Assembly (NCBI GenBank): GCA_016716365.1 | Contig: JADJWM010000018.1 | Coordinates: forward strand, 992,001-1,056,000 | Source: Chloracidobacterium sp. | Lineage (GTDB): Bacteria; Acidobacteriota; Blastocatellia; Pyrinomonadales; Pyrinomonadaceae | DNA: 64,000 bases | Reading direction: 5' to 3' | In this document: positions 8,401 through 16,473 of the stretch, in pieces | How the letters are laid out: each line of letters opens with the position of its first letter | Numbering within the stretch: the first letter of the stretch is position 1 | Translations under genes and position numbers: made by a program | Notes under the pieces: generated by a model | Told to the model about the DNA's origin: nothing | Seen by the model: only the letters and a program-made list of their open reading frames with translations | Databases searched by the model: none

Positions 8401-9184
8401 TCAGCCTCCGGATCTCCGCCGCCGGGTCGCCGCTTCGCATTAGGCTTTCGCCGACGAGAAAAGCCGCATAACCCAGACCAAAAAGCTCGCGAATCTCATC
8501 TCGGCCCGTGATCCCGCTTTCGGCGATCATGATGGTCCCATTCGGTGCATCTTCGATCAGTTCACGCGAAGTGTCCAGCGAAACCTCGAACGTCCGCAGG
8601 TTGCGGTTGTTAACGCCGATCAAAGCGGCGCCGACGTCGATTGCCCGTGCCATCTCTTCACGATCGTGAACTTCGACGATCGCGTCGAGCCCGAGCGAAT
8701 GCGCTAATCTCTGAAAGTCTTGCAGACTTTCAGAGGTTAGCGCGGAAACGATGAGCAGCACGGCATCCGCGCCCGCCGCTGCGGATTCGTATATCTGAAA
8801 CTCGTCGATGACGAAATCCTTCCGCAGGATCGGGAGTTCAACCGCATCTCTGACATGTTTCAGATCCTCGAGCGACCCGCCGAAGTGGTCCTCTTCGGTC
8901 AGTACCGAGATCGCGGCGGCGCCTCCTTTCTGATAGGCCAATGCAGTTTCGACCGGGCCGTACTTGTCATTTATCACGCCCTTTGAGGGCGAAGCTCGCT
9001 TAAATTCGGTGATGATCCGCGGCTCTTGCGATCCGGCGAGGGCAGTGAACATCCGATTTGTGTCCCGCTCCCGCCGCACATTCTCCGCCAACGCGATCAA
9101 TTCGGCAAGGTCAGTTTGCTGCTTCAGGGTCTCGACCTTGGACCGCTTTGCGTCAATGATCGTGTCGAGAATGGTTCCCGTCAT
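8387..9184 (-). CDS. trpC: Indole-3-glycerol phosphate synthase
   Basis: 265 residues, full length. It closes the indole ring in tryptophan synthesis. Visible motifs are EFKRASPSKGVI with the catalytic Lys, AISVLTEEDHFGGS, LPILRKDFVIDEFQIYE, GADAVLLIVSAL, GLDAIVEVHDREE, GVNNRNLRTFEV and AESGITGRDEI. It starts four bases inside the trpD end (ATGA). An almost perfect 43-base palindrome is embedded in the coding sequence at 8701-8743, where it encodes the LTSESLQDFQRLAHS helix without adding residues to the family alignment. Confidence 0.96.
   Translation of the reverse strand: MTGTILDTIIDAKRSKVETLKQQTDLAELIALAENVRRERDTNRMFTALAGSQEPRIITEFKRASPSKGVINDKYGPVETALAYQKGGAAAISVLTEEDHFGGSLEDLKHVRDAVELPILRKDFVIDEFQIYESAAAGADAVLLIVSALTSESLQDFQRLAHSLGLDAIVEVHDREEMARAIDVGAALIGVNNRNLRTFEVSLDTSRELIEDAPNGTIMIAESGITGRDEIRELFGLGYAAFLVGESLMRSGDPAAEIRRLNGQG
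8701..8743. repeat. 20-base-arm palindrome inside trpC
   Basis: The arms GCGCTAATCTCTGAAAGTCT (8701-8720) and AGACTTTCAGAGGTTAGCGC (8724-8743) are inverted repeats with one mismatch and a three-base loop (TGC). It would form a very stable hairpin in the trp mRNA. It looks like a REP-type element, but it lies entirely in a coding region and keeps the TrpC frame and length. Confidence 0.75.
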
Positions 9185-10207
9185 CTTCTGCCTGCCTCCG
9201 AAAGTTGCGCGAGTTTCGCGGCCGCACTTCCGTTCCTGATGCTTTCAACGGCCGCTGCGGCCGCGTCAACGAGCGAATCGAAGCGGCCGGCAACAAAGAG
9301 CGCCGCTGCCGCGTTGATCACCACCATTCCCTCGGCCCCCGTATCTTTCATTTCGTTTGAGACGATCGAACGGATGATCGCGGCGCTATCTGCGGCCGAC
9401 GCCGGCCCTCGCAGCATCACCCACCGCGGGTCGAGGCCGAAGCTCTCGGCGGACAGCTCGAATGTTTGGCTGCTGTCGCCTTCAACTTCGGTGACATAGG
9501 TCTTTCCAACAATCGCCAATTCGTCGAGGCCGTTCTTGGCATGCACGATCCATGATCGCGCGGTCCCCAATCGGGCCGCTGCGTTTGCCATCTTGCCGAC
9601 CATTGCCTGCTCCCAGACACCAATGACCTGGTGCCGAGCCGACGCCGGATTGCACAATGGGCCCAACGCAATTGAATATCGTCGGAAAGCCAAGCCCGCG
9701 ACGGACCTTGCCGAGCGTCGGAGAAAGGCGGTGATGGTTCGGCGCGAACATAAAGCAGATCCCGATCTTGTTTAAGTTTTTTTCGGCGGCCTCAGGCGAT
9801 GGCGCTGGATCGACGCCGAGTTCCGAAAGCACATCTGCACTCCCTGAATTGCTGGTCGCGGCTTTATTTCCGTGCTTAGCGACCGGTAGGCCCGCACCAG
9901 CAGCGACGAATGCCGACGCCGTCGAGACGTTGAAAGTCTTTACCTTACTGCCTCCCGTCCCGACGATATCGAAAAAGATGTCGTGCTCCGCCCTGACGCG
10001 TATCATCCGCTCTCGCAGTATTCGGGCAAGCTGGAATATCTCTTCCGATTCGATACCTTTCCGATGCCACGCGGTCAGCACTCTCGCGATCAACTCCTCG
10101 TCAGTCGCTTCGATCAACGCATCAAGAACGCCCTCCGCCGAATCGGCATCGAGCGGCATGCCGCCGTCGAATATCTCGATCGTTCTTTCGAGCAAAGATG
10201 CACTCAT
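9181..10207 (-). CDS. trpD: Anthranilate phosphoribosyltransferase, interrupted by a one-base insertion
   Basis: TrpD joins anthranilate to PRPP. The first frame has DIVGTGGSKVKTFNVSTASA with the PRPP-binding GTGG, then KHGNKAATSNSGSADVL and MFAPNHH. The second frame has LGPLCNPASARHQVIGV and KNGLDEL. The switch is at about 9654-9658 (plus strand CAAT): removing one A restores GPxCNPA in a single frame. The span of 1027 bases is one over a multiple of three and would give 341 residues, the normal length. The start ATG overlaps the trpE stop by four bases. There is no fused TrpG domain. Confidence 0.88.
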
Positions 10208-11709
10208 CGTTGATCGACGACCTCCCCTATCCCCGATCCGGCACGGCCCTCCGCGATGTCGATCGCCCGCATCAGCGCAGTCGCCTTTTTCACCGTTTCG
10301 TCGTATTCGGCAGATGGGTCCGAATCGGCAACGATCCCGGCCCCGGCCTGGATCCGGGCAATGCCGTCCTTCAATTCCATCGTGCGGATGGCGATACACG
10401 TATCCATGTTTCCCGAATAATCGAAATAGCCGACGGATCCGGCATACATTCCTCGCGGCGTCGGCTCGAGCTTCGAGATGATCTCGATGGCACGCACCTT
10501 TGGCGCCCCCGAAACGGTGCCGGCAGGGAAGCAGGCTGCCAGCGCGTCGAAGCGGTCCAGGCCAGGACGCAGCCGGGCATAGAGATAGCTGACCAAGTGC
10601 TGAACGTGCGAATATTTTTCGACATTCATTAGGCCGTCGACCTTCACGCTACCGAATTCGGCAACGCGGCCCAGGTCGTTCCGCCCCAAGTCCACCAGCA
10701 TCAGGTGCTCGGCGACTTCCTTCTTGTCGGCCTTCAATTCTTCGGCAAGTCGCTCATCTTCGGCCCCGTCGCGTCCCCGTCTGCGGGTGCCCGCAATCGG
10801 TCGATATTCCAGCTGCCCGTCGCGGCAGCGGACGAGCATCTCGGGCGAAGCTCCGATGATCTCGCGGCCGTTCAACCGAACAAGGAACATATACGGAGAA
10901 GGATTCAAACTCCTAACGGCGCGATAGATCGCGATGGCCGACGCAGCCGTTTCCCGCGTAAAGCATTGGGAGATCACAACCTGGTAAGCGTCGCCGGCGG
11001 CGATATTATCTTTCACCTCACGAACGGCGGCCTCAAAATCAGCCTTTGAGAAATTGGAGACGGTAACCGGATCCGAAACGGGCGGCTGCGGCGGTTCCGG
11101 TAGAACGAGCGGGTCGAATTCGAGGACCCTCGCGATCCGTTCATTTCGCGCTCTTGCTTCGGTCTTTAATACCTCCAGACCGCCGTCGGCCTCCTCGGCA
11201 AACACGAGCGTGATTATCTTAATAAGCTGACTGGCGTGGTCAAAGGCGACGACCGAGCGGCAGAACATGAAAGCCCCTTCCACTGGTGATTCCGGGACCA
11301 GGGGCCGAAGGCTGGGTTCGAACCATGCGGCGGCAGAAAAATCGAGGACGCCGATCGCACCGCCGCCGAAACCCGGCAGACCGTCGCCGACTTCCAGCCT
11401 GAACTTGGCAAAATGGTCACGAAGGTATTCGATCACCGGCACGTCCGCCTCGGTTTCCGAATCACCGCGGCAAACGTGTGTCGTCCGGCTGTTGCCTGTG
11501 ATCGTGAATTCGGGATCGACGCCGATGAATGAATAACGGGCGAGGCTTTCTCCGCCTTCGACCGATTCAAGCAGGAACGAATCCCGGCCATCGCCTGCCA
11601 GTTTCAGATAGACCGCCAGCGGCGTCAACAAGTCAGCCGGCATCGTAGTGACCACCGGAATGACGGCCGAAGTTCGCCGAAGACCATTTTTCTCCAAGAC
11701 ATCCTCCAT
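10204..11709 (-). CDS. trpE: Anthranilate synthase component I
   Basis: About 501 residues. It makes anthranilate from chorismate, using ammonia from a TrpG/PabA partner that is not encoded in this window. The C-terminal chorismate-binding domain has SPEMLVRCRDGQLEYRPIAG, TRRRGRDGAEDERLAEEL, LVDLGRNDLGRV, FPAGTVSGAPKVRAIEII and the final IQAGAGIVADSDP. Start choice is open: ATG 11730 lies inside the loop of the upstream terminator hairpin and is unlikely; ATG 11709 follows its T-tract; TTG 11697 has GGAGG five bases upstream and may be the real start. First gene of the trp operon. Confidence 0.94.
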   Translation of the reverse strand: MEDVLEKNGLRRTSAVIPVVTTMPADLLTPLAVYLKLAGDGRDSFLLESVEGGESLARYSFIGVDPEFTITGNSRTTHVCRGDSETEADVPVIEYLRDHFAKFRLEVGDGLPGFGGGAIGVLDFSAAAWFEPSLRPLVPESPVEGAFMFCRSVVAFDHASQLIKIITLVFAEEADGGLEVLKTEARARNERIARVLEFDPLVLPEPPQPPVSDPVTVSNFSKADFEAAVREVKDNIAAGDAYQVVISQCFTRETAASAIAIYRAVRSLNPSPYMFLVRLNGREIIGASPEMLVRCRDGQLEYRPIAGTRRRGRDGAEDERLAEELKADKKEVAEHLMLVDLGRNDLGRVAEFGSVKVDGLMNVEKYSHVQHLVSYLYARLRPGLDRFDALAACFPAGTVSGAPKVRAIEIISKLEPTPRGMYAGSVGYFDYSGNMDTCIAIRTMELKDGIARIQAGAGIVADSDPSAEYDETVKKATALMRAIDIAEGRAGSGIGEVVDQR

Positions 11710-11711
11710 AC

Positions 11712-11743
11712 AAAAAAATCGCCGGCCCATCGGGGCTGGCGAT
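11712..11743 (-). terminator. Terminator hairpin in the trpE leader (putative attenuator)
   Basis: Read on the minus strand, ATCGCC-AG-CCC pairs with GGG-CC-GGCGAT around a CGAT loop and is followed directly by T7. It ends only a few bases before trpE. Together with the promoter about 170 bases upstream this is the layout of transcription attenuation. The sensor is unclear: a 25-codon leader frame (11761-11838) has no Trp codons, and no T-box sequence is visible. Confidence 0.7.
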
Positions 11744-11883
11744 CATGCTCGGAAACGGAGTTACGACAGATGGATCAAGCGACTGAACCTGAGTCGTTTC
11801 GCGGATGCACAACCGCCTTTAGGCGCCAATTGCGCCATGGCGAGAGGATCTTTGCGAAATCCAGGTTCGGCTTCATTCAGAAG

Positions 11884-11913
11884 ATTGATAGCAGACTTTC
11901 GTATAAATTGTCA
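11884..11913 (-). promoter_or_regulatory. Sigma70-type promoter of the trp operon
   Basis: On the minus strand TTGACA (11908-11913) and TATCAA (11884-11889) are 18 bases apart, a near-consensus pair placed right at the end of argS. Transcription would start near 11877 and give a leader of about 150-170 bases before trpE. Confidence 0.7.
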
Positions 11914-11914
11914 A

Positions 11915-13954
11915 TCACATCTTCTCGGGTACCCCGATGCCGAGTGTTTCGAGAGCCGATATCAGCGAGTTTCGCACGCTCGACGTGGTCGCGATCAAAA
12001 CCGCCCGTTTCGTTTCATCCGGTTCGGGAAGGATCTTGTGGTGGTGGTAGAAAAGGTTGAACGATTTAGCAAGATTGAAAGTGTATTTCGCCAGGACCGC
12101 CGGCTCATTGGCCCTCGCGGCCTGTTCGATCGTCTCATCGAGCCGGGAAGCCAGCATCAGCATCGACCAGATGTCGTCGCCGCTAGCTGAGCTGAAAACC
12201 GCTGCGACCTTTTCACCATCTTCGATCAGCGCAAAAGCGTCTTCGGCCGATTCGCCGCGTTCTTCCAGCTTCCGAAATATTGAATTCGCACGGACCGCAG
12301 AATACTGGCAAAAGACACCGGTTTCACCTTCAAGTGCAAGGGCTTCCTTAAAGTCGAAGACGATCACCGTATTACGCGTAAATTTAAGTAGAAAATACCT
12401 TAACCCACCAACCGCAACCTGCTGAGCGATAAGGTCTTTCTGTTCGTCGGACATGGGCTCGTATGCCGCGTCTTTCTCGGACCGCTGCTGTTCGCGAAGG
12501 TCCACTTCTTTTCTCGCATTCTCGATCAGCCGGTCGAGAAGGTCGTCGGCCTTGACGCCGAGGCCGCGTCGGCCGCTCATTTCGATGAACGACCTTGTAC
12601 GGTCTTCATCTGAAAGCGCGAAGCCGAGTTCCTCGGCAGCGGCCGGTGACAGTGCGACCATCTCGTAGGCCAGATGGACGCTCGCTTTTTCGCCTTTTTC
12701 CGGGTCGATCGCTGCGACTCCTTTGCGAACGATCTCTTGCGGATACGATTGCCGTGTATCGATAACGTTATAGATCGTCTCGCCGTGGCCGAATTCGGGA
12801 ACACTTGCCTCGGCTGCATTTTCGTCGCCTGTCGTGATCCAGACCTGTTTGCCGTCCGGATATTTCAGGAATGGCCGGTAATGAAAATCTAGCCCGAGGA
12901 TACCCAACTTCCACATCTGGTAAGCGATATCTTTGCCCGTGTAAGTAACAGTTCCGTTTGACCGAACGAGGATCTTGTCGGCTTCGTGTTCGTCGGTGCC
13001 CTCGTGCGATTCAAAGGGCATTACCCAGCACCCGGCGTGACGTCCTTCGGTCTCGTGCCGGATGACGCTCAGTTTCTTCATTTGCTCAAACGCCTTGTCC
13101 CAAAATTTAAGATGCAGGATCTCCGATTCCCTCGGGAGCAGATCGTATCTGATCCCTAGGCGCTCCATCGTCGACAGGATGCACTCGACGTTCCTGGTTG
13201 CGACATAGTCGGCGAGTTCGGCGGTTTCGTTACCGCCCTCTTCGATCAAATGCAGGACCTCGCTTCTTCGCCGGGCAAGTTCTTCGTCTGATTGATAGGC
13301 CTGGCCGACCCTGGAATACAGGTCCCAGCAGTAGTAGTCAAATTTCTTGCCGGCTGCGGTAAGTTCTTTAGCCAGAGCTTTTATCTGCCCAAGGTCCATC
13401 CCTTCGATGAACATGAAACCGACCACGACGTCAGCGACCTGGACGCCTGTATTGTCGATGTAATTCTGCACTTCGACTCGTTTTCCGGTCGCCTTCAGGA
13501 TCCGCTGAAATGTGTCGCCGAGTACGGAATTGCGCACATGGCCGATGTGGGCGGCTTTGTTCGGATTTACAGATGTGTGTTCGACGCAGACCTTTGGCGA
13601 AGGCACCGCTTCGTCTGACTTTCTCCCGGCTTCCTTCAAGTTGGAAGCTAGGAACTTCGCTCGCGAAATAAAAACATTCAGATAGCCTGGCCCGGCGATC
13701 TCGACGCGATCGACGAAATCGGTCTTTTCTATCTCTGCCTTGATCTCTTCGGCAATCGCACGCGGATTCTGTTTTTCGCCGGTTTGCTGTTTGATCAGCT
13801 TCGCCAGCTCGAAAGCGACCGGGAAGGCGAGGTCGCCCAATTCGGTTTTCGGCGGTATCTCGGCGGCGATGTCGATCGAAGGGATATCGAATCTTTCGCC
13901 GGCTGTTCGACGGACGAGATCTATGAGGTCCTGTTTCAACTCTAAGAATTTCAT
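11915..13954 (-). CDS. argS: Arginyl-tRNA synthetase
   Basis: 679 residues, a long class I enzyme. It charges tRNA-Arg. The N-terminal Add-1 domain covers about residues 1-100. The nucleotide-binding signature is HTSVNPNKAAHIGHVRN, with HIGH. The KMSKS region is the relaxed MSGRRGLGVKADDLLD. The C-terminal DALR anticodon-binding domain ends with SFNLFYHHHKILPE and then RNSLISALETLGIGVPEKM, a very typical ArgRS ending. It has its own promoter region divergent from folE, and it ends at the trp promoter, so read-through into trp is possible. Confidence 0.96.
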   Translation of the reverse strand: MKFLELKQDLIDLVRRTAGERFDIPSIDIAAEIPPKTELGDLAFPVAFELAKLIKQQTGEKQNPRAIAEEIKAEIEKTDFVDRVEIAGPGYLNVFISRAKFLASNLKEAGRKSDEAVPSPKVCVEHTSVNPNKAAHIGHVRNSVLGDTFQRILKATGKRVEVQNYIDNTGVQVADVVVGFMFIEGMDLGQIKALAKELTAAGKKFDYYCWDLYSRVGQAYQSDEELARRRSEVLHLIEEGGNETAELADYVATRNVECILSTMERLGIRYDLLPRESEILHLKFWDKAFEQMKKLSVIRHETEGRHAGCWVMPFESHEGTDEHEADKILVRSNGTVTYTGKDIAYQMWKLGILGLDFHYRPFLKYPDGKQVWITTGDENAAEASVPEFGHGETIYNVIDTRQSYPQEIVRKGVAAIDPEKGEKASVHLAYEMVALSPAAAEELGFALSDEDRTRSFIEMSGRRGLGVKADDLLDRLIENARKEVDLREQQRSEKDAAYEPMSDEQKDLIAQQVAVGGLRYFLLKFTRNTVIVFDFKEALALEGETGVFCQYSAVRANSIFRKLEERGESAEDAFALIEDGEKVAAVFSSASGDDIWSMLMLASRLDETIEQAARANEPAVLAKYTFNLAKSFNLFYHHHKILPEPDETKRAVLIATTSSVRNSLISALETLGIGVPEKM

Positions 13955-14095
13955 TAGGTTTCAAGGCCGGCGGCCAAATAAAACCGATATTATACGTTGC
14001 CGGAAGTTTCAAATCCAAAACAGGCCGACGCGGGCCCCGCTTTTTCTCTTTTTCCGGAAAAAACGATAGACTTCCAATAGCTGTTAAGTTCAGAT

Positions 14096-14677
14096 ATGGC
14101 AAGACGTAGCAAACCGAAGCTGGACCGCAAAAAGATAGCTGCGGGGGTCCGTTTGATCCTCGAGGGGATCGGCGATGACCCGGACCGAGACGGCCTGTTA
14201 AAGACCCCGGAGCGGGTCGCCGATTTTTACGCGGAATTGACCGAAGGAATGCGGCAGGACGCTCAGGAACACCTCGTGCCGCTCCCCGGCGATTCGCACG
14301 ATGAGATGGTCCTCGTAAAGGATATTTCGATCGCATCCGTTTGCGAGCATCACCTTGCCCCGTTCGTCGGCAAGTGCCACATTGCCTACATTCCCAAGAA
14401 CGGGAAGATCATCGGACTCTCGAAATTGGCCCGGATAGCTGAGATCTTTTCCCGCCGGCTTCAGGTGCAGGAGCGGTTGACGCAGGAGATCGCCAACACG
14501 TTATTCAAGGGCCTCGACCCGATCGGCGTGATGGTCGTTATCGAGGCCGAACACACCTGTATGACGCTTCGGGGGGTCAAAAAACCGGGCGCCATCACGA
14601 TAACTTCGGCCGTCTTGGGCGGTTTCCGCCGCGATCCGCGTACGCGGGCCGAGGCCATGAGCCTGATCCGAGGCTAA
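14096..14677 (+). CDS. folE: GTP cyclohydrolase I (type IA)
   Basis: 193 residues, full length. It converts GTP to dihydroneopterin triphosphate, the first step of folate synthesis. Motifs are LIGDDPDRDGLLKTPERVA-like (GDDPDRDGLLKTPERVADFY), the zinc ligands in SVCEHHLAPFVGKCHIAYIP and ECxHTCMT-like EAEHTCMTLRGV, and the GLSKLARI loop. The cysteine pair needed for zinc is present, so this is the zinc-type IA form. It is divergent from argS with about 140 bases between the starts. Confidence 0.96.
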   Translation: MARRSKPKLDRKKIAAGVRLILEGIGDDPDRDGLLKTPERVADFYAELTEGMRQDAQEHLVPLPGDSHDEMVLVKDISIASVCEHHLAPFVGKCHIAYIPKNGKIIGLSKLARIAEIFSRRLQVQERLTQEIANTLFKGLDPIGVMVVIEAEHTCMTLRGVKKPGAITITSAVLGGFRRDPRTRAEAMSLIRG

Positions 14678-14704
14678 CAGTATCTAAAGAAGATTAAAGT
14701 AACG

Positions 14705-14735
14705 CTTTAGATGTCGGGAGACAGACAATTAAAGT
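14705..14735. repeat. TTTAA-TGTCGG palindrome, copy 1
   Basis: TGTCGG (14712-14717) and CAGACA (14722-14727) form a short hairpin flanked by CTTTAGA and ATTAAAG. The same layout occurs at 36640-36670 and 63945-63978. Here it lies between folE and the M28 peptidase gene. Confidence 0.5.
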
Positions 14736-14747
14736 TCAACGTTAACT

Positions 14748-16406
14748 ATGAAGACCAGGATATTTGCAATTCAGTTCTCGATCATCGTCCTTTGCACCGC
14801 CGGCATCGCTCAGGACCTCAGCTCACGTTTCAATTCCACAGGGATAATCGAACGTGTAAAACGCCTATCGGCTGACGAATTCGAAGGGCGCGGGCCCGGT
14901 ACGGCGGGCGGGCGGCTTGCCGCCCAATACATCGCCGACGAACTGAAAAAGGCGGGTGTGAAGCCCGGAAACGGGAACAGTTACTTCCAGAACGTGAAGC
15001 TTGTGGGCGTGAAGGCCGATCCGAATACCGGCCTGGTGGTGTCCGGCCGTTCGGGCTCGGAGACGCTGAAGTTTGCCGATGAGTTCGTTGCGACCACAAG
15101 CGCCCAGAAGGCTGATGTATCGGTAAATGCAGAGATGGTCTTCGTCGGCTACGGTGTCGATGCCCCGAACTTCAATTGGAACGATTACAGCGGCCCGGCC
15201 GAAGATTATCGCGGCAAGGTTCTTCTGATCTTAGTCAACGATCCGCCGGCAACCGATCAAGAACCGAACCTGTTCGGGGGCAAGGCATTAACGTATTACG
15301 GGCGCTGGACTTATAAGTACGAAGAGGCGGCCCGGCGAGGTGCGGCAGGCGTCATCCTGATCCACACTACCGAATCTGCAGGCTACGGCTGGAACGTGGT
15401 TCGTACGTCCAACGGTAATTGGCGTTACGAGATCGCCCGAAGCGCCGGCGACAAGACGCCCTTCCTGAACATCAAGTCATGGGTAACCTATGACGCGGCG
15501 AAGAAGATGCTCGGCCTCGGCGGCCTGAACGTCGATAACCTCATCGCGTCGGCCAAAAAACGCGGCTTCAAGCCGGTAAAGACGGGACTGAACGTAAAGA
15601 TCGACCTCAAAAGCGAATTTCAGACCTTTGATTCACCCAACGTCGTGGGAAAGATCGAAGGCAGCGACCGGCAGCTTCGGAATGAGTACGTGCTTTTTAC
15701 GTCGCACTGGGACCACCTTGGAGTGGGTGAACCGGATGCGAACGGTGACCGCGTCTACAACGGCGCATACGACAACGCGTCGGGAGTCGCCTCGGTTATC
15801 GAAATTGCGGATGTGATCGGCAAGATGAAGAAAGATGAGAAACCAAAGCGGTCGATATTTTTCCTTTTCCCGACGGCCGAAGAGCAGGGCCTGCTAGGCG
15901 CCGAGTATTTTGCCGAAAATCCCCTGGTGCCGCTGAACAAGATCTCAGGGAACGTGAACATCGACGGCGTGAATTTCTTCGGGCGGACCCGTGATTTCTC
16001 GGCGCTCGGCGGTGAAAGATCGGATATCGGCCCGATGGTCGAGTCCGTCGCCAACGAAAGAAAAATGGAGCTTGAGGGCGATATGCGGCCGGAGCAGGGG
16101 TTCTTTTTCCGCTCGGACCATTTTCCGTTCGCCAAGGTTGGAGTGCCGGCGATCTCGCTGCGGCATGGCGATAATTTTATAACTCCGCTTGCAGGTGAGG
16201 CCCTTTCCTTTTTCCGCGATTACAACGCGAAATACTATCATCAGCCGTCAGACGAATATCGGGATTGGTGGGATTCCTCGGCTATGGTCCAAAATGCCGA
16301 ACTCGGGCTGGCCATCGCATTGAAGATAGCTAATACAAATGGAATGCCGCGTTATAAGCAGTCCGATGAATTTGCCGCCGCGGATAAGAAGCGAATGGGT
16401 CGCTAG
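14748..16406 (+). CDS. Exported M28-family zinc aminopeptidase with PA-like domain
   Basis: 552 residues. A signal peptide (MKTRIFAIQFSIIVLCTAGIA) is followed by EFEGRGPGTAGGRLAAQYIA, the usual opening of this secreted M28 group. Residues about 95-250 form a protease-associated insert (YRGKVLLILVNDPP, RRGAAGVILIHTT). The M28 catalytic part has FTSHWDHLG, NGAYDNASGVAS, PTAEEQGLLGAEYF, NIDGVNFFG and RSDHFPFAKVGVPAI, which hold the His, Asp, Glu, Asp and His metal ligands. It likely removes N-terminal residues from peptides in the periplasm. It stands alone, followed by a GC-rich palindrome at 16442-16460. Confidence 0.93.
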   Translation: MKTRIFAIQFSIIVLCTAGIAQDLSSRFNSTGIIERVKRLSADEFEGRGPGTAGGRLAAQYIADELKKAGVKPGNGNSYFQNVKLVGVKADPNTGLVVSGRSGSETLKFADEFVATTSAQKADVSVNAEMVFVGYGVDAPNFNWNDYSGPAEDYRGKVLLILVNDPPATDQEPNLFGGKALTYYGRWTYKYEEAARRGAAGVILIHTTESAGYGWNVVRTSNGNWRYEIARSAGDKTPFLNIKSWVTYDAAKKMLGLGGLNVDNLIASAKKRGFKPVKTGLNVKIDLKSEFQTFDSPNVVGKIEGSDRQLRNEYVLFTSHWDHLGVGEPDANGDRVYNGAYDNASGVASVIEIADVIGKMKKDEKPKRSIFFLFPTAEEQGLLGAEYFAENPLVPLNKISGNVNIDGVNFFGRTRDFSALGGERSDIGPMVESVANERKMELEGDMRPEQGFFFRSDHFPFAKVGVPAISLRHGDNFITPLAGEALSFFRDYNAKYYHQPSDEYRDWWDSSAMVQNAELGLAIALKIANTNGMPRYKQSDEFAAADKKRMGR

Positions 16407-16441
16407 CCCGGTCACTTCGTCCGAAAACATAGTTTCAAGGC

Positions 16442-16460
16442 CCGGCCGCCTAGGCGGCCG
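16442..16460 (+). terminator. Palindrome after the M28 peptidase gene, possible terminator
   Basis: GGCCGCC and GGCGGCC flank a two-base TA centre just after the peptidase stop and 14 bases before metG. The following ACGCATTTTA is only weakly T-rich, so it may be a poor terminator or just a stable 3' end. Confidence 0.4.
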
Positions 16461-16473
16461 ACGCATTTTAGTA

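Noticed and set aside
11761..11838. 25-codon leader frame before trpE
   Set aside because: It has no Trp codons and no ribosome site, so it is not a convincing attenuation leader peptide.
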